Assembly: GCA_947652115.1 (NCBI GenBank)
Contig: OX393569.1
Coordinates: forward strand, 11,988,441 to 12,052,440
DNA: 64,000 nucleotides
Direction: 5' to 3'
Origin: Blastomussa wellsi
Taxonomy: Eukaryota; Cnidaria; Anthozoa; Scleractinia; Plerogyridae
Shown here: positions 9,546 to 24,000 of the stretch, piece by piece
How the letters are laid out: each line of letters opens with the position of its first letter
Position numbering within the stretch: the first letter of the stretch is position 1
Translations under genes and position numbers: made by a program
The notes under the pieces: model-generated
Seen by the model: the letters and a program-made list of their open reading frames with translations, nothing else
Databases searched by the model: none
Told to the model about the DNA's origin: nothing

Positions 9546-12500
9546 AAGAAATAATAAGTGTATTCAGTGTATTCAGTGTACTCAGTGTATTTCGTGAAGT
9601 CAGTGTATTCAGTGTATTCGGTGTAGTCAGTGTATTCGGTGTAGTCAGTGCAGTCAGTGTATTCCGTGAATTCAGTGTCGTCACTGTATTCAGTGTAGTC
9701 AGTGTATTCCGTGAAGTCAGTGTATTCAGTGTAGTCAGTGTATTCCGTGAAGTCAGTTTTCTCAGTGTATTCAGTGTAGTCAGTGTATTCAGTGTATTCC
9801 GTGAAGTCAGTGTCGTCAGTGTAGTCAGTGCAGTCACTGTAGTCAGTGTAGTCAGTGTATTCAGTGTATTCTGTGTATTAGGTGTAGTCAGTGTCGTCAG
9901 TGTCGTCAGTGTATTCCGTGAAGTCAGTGTCGTCACTTTATTCAGTGTAGTCAGTGTATTCCGTGAAGTCAGTGTATTCAGTGTAGTCAGTGTATTCCGT
10001 GAAGTCAGTGTATTCAGCGTAGTCAGTGTATTCCGTGAAGTCAGTTTCCTCAGTGTATTCAGTGTATTCAGTGTACTCAGTGTATTCAGTGTAGTCAGTG
10101 TATTCCGTGAAGTCAGTCTCGTCACTGTATTCAGTGTAGTCAGTGTATTCCGTGAACTCAGTGTATTCAGTGTAGTCAGTGTATTCCGTGAAGTCAGTGT
10201 ATTCAGTGTAGTCAGTGTATTCCGTGAAGTCAGTTTCCTCAGTGTATTCAGTGTATTCAGTGTACTCAGTGTATTCAGTGTAGTCATTGTATTCCGTCAA
10301 GTCAGTGTCGTCAGTGCAGTCAGTGCAGTCAGTGTAGTCAGTGTTGTCATTGTATTCAGTGTATTCAGTGTAGTCAGTGTAGCCAGTTTAGTCAGTGTAT
10401 TCAGTGAAGTCAGTGTATTAAGTGTTTTCAGTGTATTCCGTGTAGTGAGTGTAGTCCGTGTAGGCAGTGTAATCAGTGTTGCGGTGTATTCCGTGACGTC
10501 AGTTTATTCAGTGTATTCGGTGTAGTCAGTGTATTCAGTGTAGTCATTGTATTCAGTATATTCAGTCTAGTCAGTGTATTCCGTGAAGTTAGTTTCCTCA
10601 GTGTATTCAATGTATTCAGTGTAGTCAGTGTATTCAGTGTAGTGAGTTTATTCAGTGTAGTCAGTGCAGTCAGTGTATTCCGTGAAGTCAGTGTCGTCAC
10701 TGTATTCAGTGTAGTCAGTGTATTCCGTGAGGTCAGTGTATTCAGTGTAGTCAGTGTATACCGTGAAGTCAGTGTATTCAGTGTAGTCAGTGTATTCCGT
10801 GAAGTCAGTTTCCTCAGTGTATTCAGTGTACTCAGTGTATTCAGTGTAGTCAGTGTATTTCGTGAAGTCAGTGTCGTCAGTGCAGTCAGTGTAGTCAGTG
10901 TTGTCATTGTATTCAGTGTATTCAGTGTAGTCAGTGTAGCCAGTTTAGTCAGTGTATTCAGTGAAGTCAGTGTATTAAGCGTTGTCAGTGTATTCCGTGT
11001 AGTGAGTGTAGTCCGTGTAGTCAGTGTATTCAGTGTAGTCATTGTATTCAGTATATTAAGTCTAGTCAGTGTATTCTGTGTAGTGAGTTTATTCAGTGTA
11101 TTCAGTGTAGTCAGTGCAGTCAGTGTATTCCGTGAAGTCAGTGTCGTCACCGTATTCAGTGTTGTCAGTGTATTCAGTGTATTCTGTGTATTAGGTGTAG
11201 TCAGTGTCGTCAGTGTCGTCCGTGAAGTCAGTGTCGTCACTGTATTCAGTGTAGTCAGTGTATTCCGTGAAGTCAGTTTCCTCAGTGTATTCAGTGTATT
11301 CAGTGTACTCAGTGTATTCAGTGTAGTCAGTGTATTCCGTGAAGTCAGTGTCGTCACTGTATTCAGTGTAGTCAGTGTATTCCGTGAACTCAGTGTATTC
11401 AGTGTAGTCAGTGTATTCCGTGAAGTCAGTGTATTCAGTGTAGTCAGTGTATTCCGTGAAGTCAGTTTCCTCAGTGTATTCAGTGTATTCAGTGTACTCA
11501 GTGTATTCAGTGTAGTCATTGTATTCCGTCAAGTCAGTGTCGTCAGTGCAGTCAGTGCAGTCAGTGTAGTCAGTGTTGTCATTGTATTCAGTGTATTCAG
11601 TGTAGTCAGTGTAGCCAGTTTAGTCAGTGTATTCAGTGAAGTCAGTGTATTAAGTGTTTTCAGTGTATTCCGTGTAGTGAGTGTAGTCCGTGTAGGCAGT
11701 GTAATCAGTGTTGCGGTGTATTCCGTGACGTCAGTTTATTCAGTGTATTCGGTGTAGTCAGTGTATTCAGTGTAGTCATTGTATTCACTATATTCAGTCT
11801 AGTCAGTGTATTCCGTGAAGTCAGTTTCCTCTGTGTATTCAATGTATTCAGTGTAGTCAGTGTATTCAGTGTAGTGAGTTTATTCAGTGTAGTCAGTGCA
11901 GTCAGTGTATTCCGTGAAGTCAGTGTCGTCACTGTATTCAGTGTAGTCAGTGTATTCCGTGAGGTCAGTGTATTCAGTGTAGTCAGTGTATACCGTGAAG
12001 TCAGTGTATTCAGTGTAGTCAGTGTATTCCGTGAAGTCAGTGTGCTCAGTGTATTCAGTGTACTCAGTGTATTCAGTGTAGTCAGTGTATTTCGTGAAGT
12101 CAGTGTCGTCAGTGCAGTCAGTGCAGTCAGTGTAGTCAGTGTTGTCATTGTATTCAGTGTAGTCAGTGTAGTCAGTTTAGCCAGTTTAGTCAGTGTATTC
12201 AGTGAAGTCAGTGTATTAAGCGTTGTCAGTGTATTCCGTGTAGTGAGTGTAGTCCGTGTAGTCAGTGTTGCGGTGTATTCTGTGAAGTCAGTTTATTCAG
12301 TGTATTCGGTGTAGTCAGTGTATTCAGTGTAGTCATTGTATTCAGTATATTCAGTCTAGTCAGTGTATTCCGTGAAGTCAGTTTCCTCAGTGTATTCAAT
12401 GTATTCAGTGTAGTCAGTGTATTCTGTGTAGTGAGTTTATTCAGTGTATTCAGTGTAGTCAGTGCAGTCAGTGTATTCCGTGAAGTCAGTGTCGTCACCG

Positions 12501-13118
12501 TATTCAGTGTTGTCAGTGTATTCCGTGTAGTGAGTGTAGTCCGTGTATTCAGTGTAGTCAGTGTTGCGGTGTATTCCGTGAAGTCAGTTTATTCAGTGTA
12601 TTCGGTGTAGTCAGTGTAGTCATTGTATTCAGTATATTCAGTCTAGTCAGTGTATTCCGTGAAGTCAGCTTCCTCAGTGTATTCAATGTATTCAGTGTAG
12701 TCAGTGTATTCAGTGTAGTCAGTGTATTCCGTGAAGTCAGTTTACTCAGTGTATTCAGTGTAGTCAGCGCAGTCAGTGTATTCCGTGAAGTCAGTGTATT
12801 CAGTGTAGTCAGTGTATTCCTTGAAGTCAGTGTATTCAGTGTAGTCAGTGTATTCCGTGAAGTCAGTTTACTCAGTGTATTCAGTGTATTCAGTGTACTC
12901 AGTGTATTCAGTGTAGTCAGTGTATTCCGTGAAGTCAGTGTCGTCAGTGCAGTCAGTGCAGTCAGTGTAGTCAGTGTTGTCAGTGTATTCAGTGTATTCA
13001 GTGTAGTCAGTGTAGTCAGTGTAGCCAGTTTAGTCAGTGTATTCAGTGAAGTCAGTGTATTCCGTGTTGTCAGTGTATTCCATGTAGTGAGTGTAGTCCG
13101 TGTATTCAGTGTAGTCAG

Positions 13119-16100
13119 TGTTGCGGTGTATTCCGTGAAGTCAGTTTATTCAGTGTATTCGGTGTAGTGAGTGTATTCAGTGTAGTCATTGTATTCAGTA
13201 TATTCCGTCTAGTCCTTGTATTCCGTGAAGTCAGTTTCCTCAGTGTATTCAATGTATTCAGTGTAGTCAGTGTATTCTGTGTAGTGAGTTTATTCAGTGT
13301 ATTCAGTGTAGTCAGTGCAGTCAGTGTATTCCGTGAAGTCAGTGTCGTCACTGTATTCAGTGTAGTCAGTGTATTCCGTGAAGTCAGTGTATTCAGTGTA
13401 GTCAGTGTATTCCGTGAAGTCAGTGTATTCAGAGTAGTCAGTGTATTCCGTGAACTCAGTTTTCTCAGTGTATTCAGTGTATTCAGTGTACTCAGTGTAT
13501 TCAGTATAGTCAGTGTATTCCGTGAAGTCAGTGTCGTCACTGTATTCAGTGTAGTCAGTGTATTCCGTGAAGTCAGTGTATTCAGTGTATTCAGTGTATT
13601 GAGTGTAGTCAGTGTAGTCAGTGTAGCCAGTTTAGTCAGTGTATTCCGTGTTGTCAGTGTATTCCGTGTAGTGAGTGTAGTCCGTGTGTTCAGTGTAGTC
13701 AGTGTTGCGGTGTATTCCGTGAAGTCAGTTTATTCGGTGTATTCGGTGTAGTCAGTGTATTCAGTGTAGTCATTGTATTCAGTATATTCAGTCTAGTCAG
13801 TGTATTCCGTGAAGTCAGTTTCCTCAGTGTATTCAATGTATTCAGTGTAGTCAGTGTATTCTGTGTAGTGAGTTTATTCAGTGTATTCAGTGTAGTCAGT
13901 GCAGTCAGTGTATTCCGTGAAGTCAGTGTCGTCACTTTATTCAGTGTAGTCAGTGTATTCCGTGAAGTCAGTGTATTCAGTGTAGTCAGTGTATTCCGTG
14001 AAGTCAGTGTATTCAGAGTAGTCAGTGTATTCCGTGAAGTCAGTTTCCTCAGTGTATTCAGTGTACTCAGTGTATTCAGTGTATTCCGTGAAGTCAGTCT
14101 TGTCACTGTATTCAGTGTAGTCAGTGTATTCCGTGAAGTCAGTGTATTCAGTGTAGTCAGTGTATTCCGTGAAGTCAGTGTATTCAGTGTAGTCAGTGTA
14201 TTCCGTGAAGTCAGTTTCCTCAGTGTATTCAGTGTATTCAGTGTACTCAGTGTATTCAGTGTAGTCAGTGTATTCCGTGAAGTCAGTGTCGTCAGTGCAG
14301 TCAGTGTAGTCAGTGTTGTCATTGTATTCAGTGTATTCAGTGTAGTCAGTGTAGCCAGTTTAGTCAGTGTATTCAGTGAAGTCAGTGTATTAAGTGTTGT
14401 CAGTGTATTCCGTGTAGTGAGTGTAGTCCGTGTAGTCAGTGTTGCGGTGCATTCCGTGAAGTCAGTTTATTCAGTGTATTCGGTGTAGTCAGTGTATTCA
14501 GTGTAGTCATTGTATTCAGTATTTTCAGTCTAGTCAGTGTATTCCGTGAAGTCAGTTTCCTCAGTGTATTCAATGTATTCAGTGTAGTCAGTGTATTCAG
14601 TGTAGTGAGTTTATTCAGTGTAGTCAGTGCAGTCAGTGTATTCCGTGAAGTCAGTGTCGTCACTGTATTCAGTGTAGTCAGTGTATTCCGTGAAGTCAGT
14701 GTATTCAGTGTAGTCAGTGTATTCCGTGAAGTCAGTGTATTCAGTGTAGTCAGTGTATTCCGTGAAGTCAGTTTCCTCAGTGTATTCAGTGTACTCAGTG
14801 TATTCAGTGTACTCAGTGTATTCAGTGTAGTCAGTGTATTCCGTGAAGTCAGTGTCGTCAGTGCAGTCAGTGCAGTCAGTGTAGTCAGTGTTGTCATTGT
14901 ATTCAGTGTATTCAGTGTAGTCAGTGTAGCCAGTTTAGTCAGTGTATTCAGTGAAGTCAGTGTATTAAGTGTTGTCAGTGTATTCCGTGTAGTGAGTGTA
15001 GTCCGTGTAGTCAGTGTTGCGGTGTATTCCGTGAAGTCAGTTTATTCAGTGTATTTGGTGTAGTCAGTGTATTCAGTGTAGTCATTGTATTCAGTATATT
15101 CAGTCTAGTCAGTGTATTCCGTGCAGTCAGTTTCCTCAGTGTATTCAATGTATTCAGTGTATTCAGTGTAGTGAGTTTATTCACTGTATTCAGTGTAGTC
15201 AGTGCAGTCAGTGTATTCCGTGAAGTCAGTGTCGTCACCGTATTCAGTGTTGTCAGTCTATTCCGTGTAGTGAGTGTAGTCCGTGTATTCAGTGTATTTA
15301 GTGTTGCGGTGTATTCCGTGAAGTCAGTTTATTCAGTGTATTCGGTGTAGTCAGTGTAGTCATTGTATTCAGTATAGTCAGTCAAGTCAGTGTATTCCGT
15401 GAAGTCAGTTTCCTCAGTGTATTCAATGTATTGAGTGTAGTCAGTGTATTCAGTGTAGTGAGTTTATTGAGTGTAGTCAGTGCAGTCAGTGTATTCCGTG
15501 AAGTAAGTGTCGTCACTGTATTCAGTGAAGTCAGTGTTGCGGTGTATTCCGTGAAGTCAGTTTATTCAGTGTATTCGGTGTAGTCAGTGTATTCAGTGTA
15601 GTCATTGTATTCAGTATATTCAGTCTAGTCAGTGTATTCCGTGAAGTCAGTTTCCTCAGTGTATTCAATGTATTCAGTGTAGTCAGTGTATTCTGTGTAG
15701 TGAGTTTATTCAGTGTATTCAGTGTAGTCAGTGCAGTCAGTGTATTCCGTGAAGTCAGTGTCGTCACCGTATTCAGTGTTGTCAGTGTATTCCGTGTAGT
15801 GAGTGTAGTCCGTGTATTCAGTGTAGTCAGTGTTGCGGTGTATTCCGTGAAGTCAGTTTATTCAGTGTATTCGGTGTAGTCAGTGTAGTCATTGTATTCA
15901 GTATATTCAGTCTAGTCAGTGTATTCCGTGAAGTCAGCTTCCTCAGTGTATTCAATGTATTCAGTGTAGTCAGTGTATTCAGTGTAGTCAGTGTATTCCG
16001 TGAAGTCAGTTTACTCAGTGTATTCAGTGTAGTCAGCGCAGTCAGTGTATTCAGTGTAGTCAGTGTATTCCTTGAAGTCAGTGTATTCAGTGTAGTCAGT

Positions 16101-19100
16101 GTATTCCGTGAAGTCAGTTTACTCAGTGTATTCAGTGTATTCAGTGTACTCAGTGTATTCAGTGTAGTCAGTGTATTCCGTGAAGTCAGTGTCGTCAGTG
16201 CAGTCAGTGCAGTCAGTGTAGTCAGTGTTGTCAGTGTATTCAGTGTATTCAGTGTAGTCAGTGTAGTCAGTGTAGCCAGTTTAGTCAGTGTATTCAGTGA
16301 AGTCAGTGTATTCCGTGTTGTCAGTGTATTCCATGTAGTGAGTGTAGTCCGTGTATTCAGTGTAGTCAGTGTTGCGGTGTATTCCGTGAAGTCAGTTTAT
16401 TCAGTGTATTCGGTGTAGTGAGTGTATTCAGTGTAGTCATTGTATTCAGTATATTCCGTCTAGTCCGTGTATTCCGTGAAGTCAGTTTCCTCAGTGTATT
16501 CAATGTATTCAGTGTAGTCAGTGTATTCTGTGTAGTGAGTTTATTCAGTGTATTCAGTGTAGTCAGTGCAGTCAGTGTATTCCGTGAAGTCAGTGTCGTC
16601 ACTGTATTCAGTGTAGTCAGTGTATTCCGTGAAGTCAGTGTATTCAGTGTAGTCAGTGTATTCCGTGAAGTCAGTGTATTCAGAGTAGTCAGTGTATTCC
16701 GTGAACTCAGTTTCCTCAGTGTATTCAGTGTATTCAGTGAACTCAGTGTATTCAGTGTAGTCAGTGTATTCCGTGAAGTCAGTGTCGTCACTGTATTCAG
16801 TGTAGTCAGTGTATTCCGTGAAGTCAGTGTATTCAGTGTATTCAGTGTATTGAGTGTAGTCAGTGTAGTCAGTGTAGCCAGTTTAGTCAGTGTATTCCGT
16901 GTTGTCAGTGTATTCCGTGTAGTGAGTGTAGTCCGTGTGTTCAGTGTAGTCAGTGTTGCGGTGTATTCCGTGAAGTCAGTTTATTCGGTGTATTCGGTGT
17001 AGTCAGTGTATTCAGTGTAGTCATTGTATTCAGTATATTCAGTCTAGTCAGTGTATTCCGTGAAGTCAGTTTCCTCAGTGTATTCAATGTATTCAGTGTA
17101 GTCAGTGTATTCTGTGTAGTGAGTTTATTCAGTGTATTCAGTGTAGTCAGTGCAGTCAGTGTATTCCGTGAAGTCAGTGTCGTCACTTTATTCAGTGTAG
17201 TCAGTGTATTCCGTGAAGTCAGTGTATTCAGTGTAGTCAGTGTATTCCGTGAAGTCAGTGTATTCAGAGTAGTCAGTGTATTCCGTGAAGTCAGTTTCCT
17301 CAGTGTATTCAGTGTATTCAGTGTACTCAGTGTATTCAGTGTAGTCAGTGTATTCCGTGAAGTCAGTCTCGTCACTGTATTCAGTGTAGTCAGTGTATTC
17401 CGTGAAGTCAGTGTATTCAGTGTAGTCAGTGTATTCCGTGAAGTCAGTGTATTCAGTGTAGTCAGTGTATTCCGTGAAGTCAGTTTCCTCAGTGTATTCA
17501 GTGTATTCAGTGTACTCAGTGTATTCAGTGTAGTCAGTGTATTCCGTGAAGTCAGTGTCGTCAGTGCAGTCAGTGTAGTCAGTGTTGTCATTGTATTCAG
17601 TGTATTCAGTGTAGTCAGTGTAGCCAGTTTAGTCAGTGTATTCAGTGAAGTCAGTGTATTAAGTGTTGTCAGTGTATTCCGTGTAGTGAGTGTAGTCCGT
17701 GTAGTCAGTGTTGCGGTGCATTCCGTGAAGTCAGTTTATTCAGTGTATTCGGTGTAGTCAGTGTATTCAGTGTAGTCATTGTATTCAGTATTTTCAGTCT
17801 AGTCAGTGTATTCCGTGAAGTCAGTTTCCTCAGTGTATTCAATGTATTCAGTGTAGTCAGTGTATTCAGTGTAGTGAGTTTATTCAGTGTAGTCAGTGCA
17901 GTCAGTGTATTCCGTGAAGTCAGTGTCGTCACTGTATTCAGTGTAGTCAGTGTATTCCGTGAAGTCAGTGTATTCAGTGTAGTCAGTGTATTCCGTGAAG
18001 TCAGTGTATTCAGTGTAGTCAGTGTATTCCGTGAAGTCAGTTTCCTCAGTGTATTCAGTGTACTCAGTGTATTCAGTGTACTCAGTGTATTCAGTGTAGT
18101 CAGTGTATTCCGTGAAGTCAGTGTCGTCAGTGCAGTCAGTGCAGTCAGTGTAGTCAGTGTTGTCATTGTATTCAGTGTATTCAGTGTAGTCAGTGTAGCC
18201 AGTTTAGTCAGTGTATTCAGTGAAGTCAGTGTATTAAGTGTTGTCAGTGTATTCCGTGTAGTGAGTGTAGTCCGTGTAGTCAGTGTTGCGGTGTATTCCG
18301 TGAAGTCAGTTTATTCAGTGTATTTGGTGTAGTCAGTGTATTCAGTGTAGTCATTGTATTCAGTATATTCAGTCTAGTCAGTGTATTCCGTGCAGTCAGT
18401 TTCCTCAGTGTATTCAATGTATTCAGTGTAGTCAGTGTATTCAGTGTAGTGAGTTTATTCACTGTATTCAGTGTAGTCAGTGCAGTCAGTGTATTCCGTG
18501 AAGTCAGTGTCGTCACCGTATTCAGTGTTGTCAGTCTATTCCGTGTAGTGAGTGTAGTCCGTGTATTCAGTGTATTCAGTGTTGCGGTGTATTCCGTGAA
18601 GTCAGTTTATTCAGTGTATTCGGTGTAGTCAGTGTAGTCATTGTATTCAGTATAGTCAGTCAAGTCAGTGTATTCCGTGAAGTCAGTTTCCTCAGTGTAT
18701 TCAATGTATTGAGTGTAGTCAGTGTATTCAGTGTAGTGAGTTTATTGAGTGTAGTCAGTGCAGTCAGTGTATTCCGTGAAGTAAGTGTCGTCACTGTATT
18801 CAGTGAAGTCAGTGTTGCGGTGTATTCCGTGAAGTCAGTTTATTCAGTGTATTCGGTGTAGTCAGTGTATTCAGTGTAGTCATTGTATTCAGTATATTCA
18901 GTCTAGTCAGTGTATTCCGTGAAGTCAGTTTCCTCAGTGTATTCAATGTATTCAGTGTAGTCAGTGTATTCTGTGTAGTGAGTTTATTCAGTGTATTCAG
19001 TGTAGTCAGTGCAGTCAGTGTATTCAGTGAAGTCAGTGTCGTCACTGTATTCAGTGTAGTCAGTGTATTCCGTGAAGTCAGTGTATTCAGTGTAGTCAGT

Positions 19101-19567
19101 GTATTCCGTGAAGTCAGTGTATTCAGAGTAGTCAGTGTATTCCGTGAAGTCAGTTTCCTCAGTGTATTCAGTGTATTCAGTGTACTCAGTGTATTCAGTG
19201 TAGTCAGTGTATTCCGTGAAGTCAGTGTCGTCACTGTATTCAGTGTAGTCAGTGTATTCCGTGAACTCAGTGTATTCAGTGTAGTCAGTGTATTCCGTGA
19301 AGTCAGTGTATTCAGTGTAGTCAGTGTATTCCGTGAAGTCAGTTTCCTCAGTGTATTCAGTGTATTCAGTGTACTCAGTGTATTCAGTGTAGTCAGTGTA
19401 TTCCGTGAAGTCAGTGTCGTCAGTGCAGTCAGTGCAGTCAGTGTAGTCAGTGTTGTCATTGTATTCAGTGTAGTCAGTGTAGCCAGTTTAGTCAGTGTAT
19501 TCAGTGAAGTCAGTGTATTAAGTGTTCTCAGTGTATTCCGTGTAGTGAGTGTAGTCCGTGTAGTCAG
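13119..19567. repeat. higher-order duplication, period about 3.25 kb
   Basis: The block 13119-16369 is repeated at 16370-19567. Matching landmarks are 13119/16370 and 13703/16954 (offset 3251), and 14440/17709 and 15015/18284 (offset 3269); the 18-bp change equals two 9-bp units. The translations of matching segments at 14436-14897 and 17705-18166 are identical over 153 codons, so the duplication is recent relative to divergence between ordinary units. Confidence 0.85.
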
Positions 19568-21064
19568 TGTTGCGGCGTATTCCGTGAAGTCAGTTTATTC
19601 AGTGTATTCGGTGTAGTCAGTGTATTCAGTGTAGTCATTGTATTCAGTATATTCAGTCTAGTCAGTGTATTCCGTGAAGTCAGTTTCCTCAGTGTATTCA
19701 ATGTATTCAGTGTAGTCCGTGTAATCAGTGTAGTGAGTTTATTCAGTGTAGTCAGTGCAGTCAGTGTATTTCGTGAAGTCAGTGTCGTCACTGTATTCAG
19801 TGTAGTCAGTGTATTCCGTGAAGTCAGTGTATTCAGTGTAGTCAGTGTATTCCGTGAAGTCAGTGTATTCAGTGTGGTCAGTGTATTCCGTGAAGTCAGT
19901 TTCCTCAGTGTATTCAGTGTACTCAGTGTATTCAGTGTAGTCAGTGTATTCCGTGAAGTCAGTGTCGTCAGTGCAGTCAGTGTAGTCAGTGTTGTCATTG
20001 TATTCAGTGTATTCAGTGTATTCAGTGTAGTCAGTGTAGCCAGTTTAGTCAGTGTATTCAGTGAAGTCAGTGTATTAAGTGTTGTCAGTGTATTCCGTGA
20101 AGTCAGTTTCCTCAGTGTATTCAGTGTATTCAGTGTAGTCAGTGTATTCCGTGAAGTCAGTGTATTCAGTGTAGTCAGTGTATTCCGTGAAGTCAGTGTA
20201 TTCAGTGCAGTCAGTGTATTCCGTGAAGTCAGTTTCCTCAGTGTATTCAGTGTATTCAGTGTACTCAGTGTATTCAGTGTAGTCAGTGTATTCCAGGAAG
20301 TCAGTGTATTCAGAGTAGTCAGTGTATTCCGTGAAGTCAGTTTCCTCAGTGTATTCAGTGTATTCAGTGTACTCAGTGTATTCAGTGTAGTCAGTGTATT
20401 CCGTGAAGTCAGTGTCGTCACTGTATTCAGTGTATTCCGTGAAGTCAGTGTATTCAGTCTAGTCAGTGTATTCCGTGAAGTCAGTGTATTCAGTGTAGTC
20501 AGTGTATTCCGTGAAGTCAGTTTCCTCAGTGTATTCAGTGTATTCAGTGTACTCAGTGTATTCAGTGTAGTCAGTGTATTCCGTGAAGTCAGTGTCATCA
20601 GTGCAGTCAGTGCAGTCACTGTAGTCAGTGTTGTCAGTGTATTCAGTGTAGTCAGTGTAGTCAGTGTAGCCAGTTTAGTCAGGGTATTCAGTGAAGTCAG
20701 TGTATTCCGTGTTGTCAGTGTATTCCGTGTAGTGAGTGTAGTCCGTGTGTTCAGTGTAGTCAGTGTTGCGGTGTATTCCGTGAAGTCAGTTTATTCGGTG
20801 TATTCGGTGTAGTCAGTGTATTCAGTGTAGTCATTGTATTCAGTATATTCAGTCCAGTCAGTGTATTCGGTGAAGTCAGTTTCCTCAGTGTATTCAATGT
20901 ATTGAGTGTAGTCAGTGTATTCAGTGTAGTGAGTTTATTCAGTGTAGTCAGTGCAGTCAGTGTATTCCGTGAAGTCAGTGTCGTCACTGTATTCAGTGAA
21001 GTCAGTGTATTCCGTGTTGTCAGTGTATTCCGTGTAGTGAGTGTAGTCCGTGTATTCAGTGTAG

Positions 21065-24000
21065 TCAATTCTGTGAAGTCAGTTTATTCAGTGTATTCGG
21101 TGTAGTCAGTGTATTCAGTGTAGTCATTGTATTCAGTATATTCAGTCTAGTCAGTGTATTCCGTGAAGTCAGTTTCCTCAGTGTATTCAATGTATTCAGT
21201 GTAGTCAGTGTATTCTGTGTAGTGAGTTTATTCAGTGTATTCAGTGTAGTCAGTGCAGTCAGTGTATTCCGTGAAGTCAGTGTCGTCACTTTATTCAGTG
21301 TAGTCAGTGTATTCCGTGAAGTCAGTGTATTCAGTGTAGTCAGTGTATTCCGTGAAGTCAGTGTATTCAGAGTAGTCAGTGTATTCCGTGAAGTCAGTTT
21401 CCTCAGTGTATTCAGTGTATTCAGTGTACTCAGTGTATTCAGTGTAGTCAGTGTATTCCGTGAAGTCAGTCTCGTCACTGTATTCAGTGTAGTCAGTGTA
21501 TTCCGTGAAGTCAGTGTATTCAGTGTAGTCAGTGTATTCCGTGAAGTCAGTGTATTCAGTGTAGTCAGTGTATTCCGTGAAGTCAGTTTCCTCAGTGTAT
21601 TCAGTGTATTCAGTGTACTCAGTGTATTCAGTGTAGTCAGTGTATTCCGTGAAGTCAGTGTCGTCAGTGCAGTCAGTGTAGTCAGTGTTGTCATTGTATT
21701 CAGTGTATTCAGTGTAGTCAGTGTAGCCAGTTTAGTCAGTGTATTCAGGTAAGTCAGTGTATTAAGTGTTGTCAGTGTATTCCGTGTAGTAAGTGTAGTC
21801 CGTGTAGTCAGTGTTGCGGTGCATTCCGTGAAGTCAGTTTATTCAGTGTATTCGGTGTAGTCAGTGTATTCAGTGCAGTCATTGTATTCAGTATTTTCAG
21901 TCTAGTCAGTGTATTCCGTGAAGTCAGTTTCCTCAGTGTATTCAATGTATTCAGTGTAGTCAGTGTATTCAGTGTAGTGAGTTTATTCAGTGTAGTCAGT
22001 GCAGTCAGTGTATTCAGTGTTGTCATTGTATTCAGTGTAGTCAGTGTAGCCAGTTTATTCAGTGTATTCAGTGAAGTCAGTGTATTAAGTGTTGTCAGTG
22101 TATTCCGTGTAGTGAGTGTAGTCTGTGTAGTCAGTGTTGCGGCGTATTCCGTGAAGTCAGTTTATTCAGTGCATTCGGTGTAGTCAGTGTATTCAGTGTA
22201 GTCATTGTATTCAGTATATTCAGTCTAGTCAGTGTATTCCGTGAAGTCAGTTTCCTCAGTGTATTCAATGTATTCAGTGTAGTCCGTGTAATCAGTGTAG
22301 TGAGTTTATTCAGTGTAGTCAGTGCAGTCAGTGTATTCCGTGAAGTCAGTGTCGTCACTGTATTCAGTGTAGTCAGTGTATTCCGTGAAGTCAGTGTATT
22401 CAGTGTAGTCAGTGTATTCCGTGAAGTCAGTGTATTCAGTGTAGTCAGTGTATTCCGTGAAGTCAGTGTATTCAGAGTAGTCAGTGTATTCCGAGAAGTC
22501 AGTTTCCTCAGTGTATTCAGTGTATTCAGTGTACTCAGTGTATTCAGTGTAGGCAGTGTATTCCGTGAAGTCAGTGTCGTCAGTGTATTCAGTGTAGTCA
22601 GTGTATTCCGTGAAGTCAGTGTATTCAGTGCAGTCAGTGTATTCCGTGAAGTCAGTGTATTCAGTGTAGTCAGTGTATTCCGTGAAGTCAGTTTCCTCAG
22701 TGTATTCAGTGTATTCAGTGTACTCAGTGTATTCAGTGTAGTCAGTGTATTCCGTGAAGTCAGTGTCGTCAGTGCAGTCAGTGCAGTCAGTGTAGTCAGT
22801 GTTGTCATTGTATTCAGTGTAGTCAGTGTAGCCAGTTTAGTCAGTGTATTCGGTGAAGTCAGTTTCCTCAGTGTATTCAATGTATTGAGTGTAGTCAGTG
22901 TATTCAGTGTAGTGAGTTTATTCAGTGTAGTCAGTGCAGTCAGTGTATTCCGTGAAGTCAGTTTCCTCAGTGTATTCAATGTATTGAGTGTAGTCAGTGT
23001 ATTCAGTGTAGTGAGTTTATTCAGTGTAGTCAGTGCAGTCAGTGTATTCCGTGAAGTCAGTGTCGTCACTGTATTCAGTGAAGTCAGTGTATTCCGTGTT
23101 GTCAGTGTATTCCGTGTAGTGAGTGTAGTCCGTGTATTCAGTGTAGTCAATTCTGTGAAGTCAGTTTATTCAGTGTATTCGGTGTAGTCAGTGTATTCAG
23201 TGTAGTCATTGTATTCAGTATATTCAGTCTAGTCAGTGTATTCCGTGAAGTCAGTTTCCTCAGTGTATTCAATGTATTCAGTGTAGTCAGTGTATTCTGT
23301 GTAGTGAGTTTATTCAGTGTATTCAGTGTAGTCAGTGCAGTCAGTGTATTCCGTGAAGTCAGTGTCGTCACTTTATTCAGTGTAGTCAGTGTATTCCGTG
23401 AAGTCAGTGTATTCAGTGTAGTCAGTGTATTCCGTGAAGTCAGTGTATTCAGAGTAGTCAGTGTATTCCGTGAAGTCAGTTTCCTCAGTGTATTCAGTGT
23501 ATTCAGTGTACTCAGTGTATTCAGTGTAGTCAGTGTATTCCGTGAAGTCAGTCTCGTCACTGTATTCAGTGTAGTCAGTGTATTCCGTGAAGTCAGTGTA
23601 TTCAGTGTAGTCAGTGTATTCCGTGAAGTCAGTTTCCTCAGTGTATTCAGTGTATTCAGTGTACTCAGTGTATTCAGTGTAGTCAGTGTATTCCGTGAAG
23701 TCAGTGTCGTCAGTGCAGTCAGTGTAGTCAGTGTTGTCATTGTATTCAGTGTATTCAGTGTAGTCAGTGTAGCCAGTTTAGTCAGTGTATTCAGGTAAGT
23801 CAGTGTATTAAGTGTTGTCAGTGTATTCCGTGTAGTGAGTGTAGTCCGTGTAGTCAGTGTTGCGGTGCATTCCGTGAAGTCAGTTTATTCAGTGTATTCG
23901 GTGTAGTCAGTGTATTCAGTGCAGTCATTGTATTCAGTATTTTCAGTCTAGTCAGTGTATTCCGTGAAGTCAGTTTCCTCAGTGTATTCAATGTATTCAG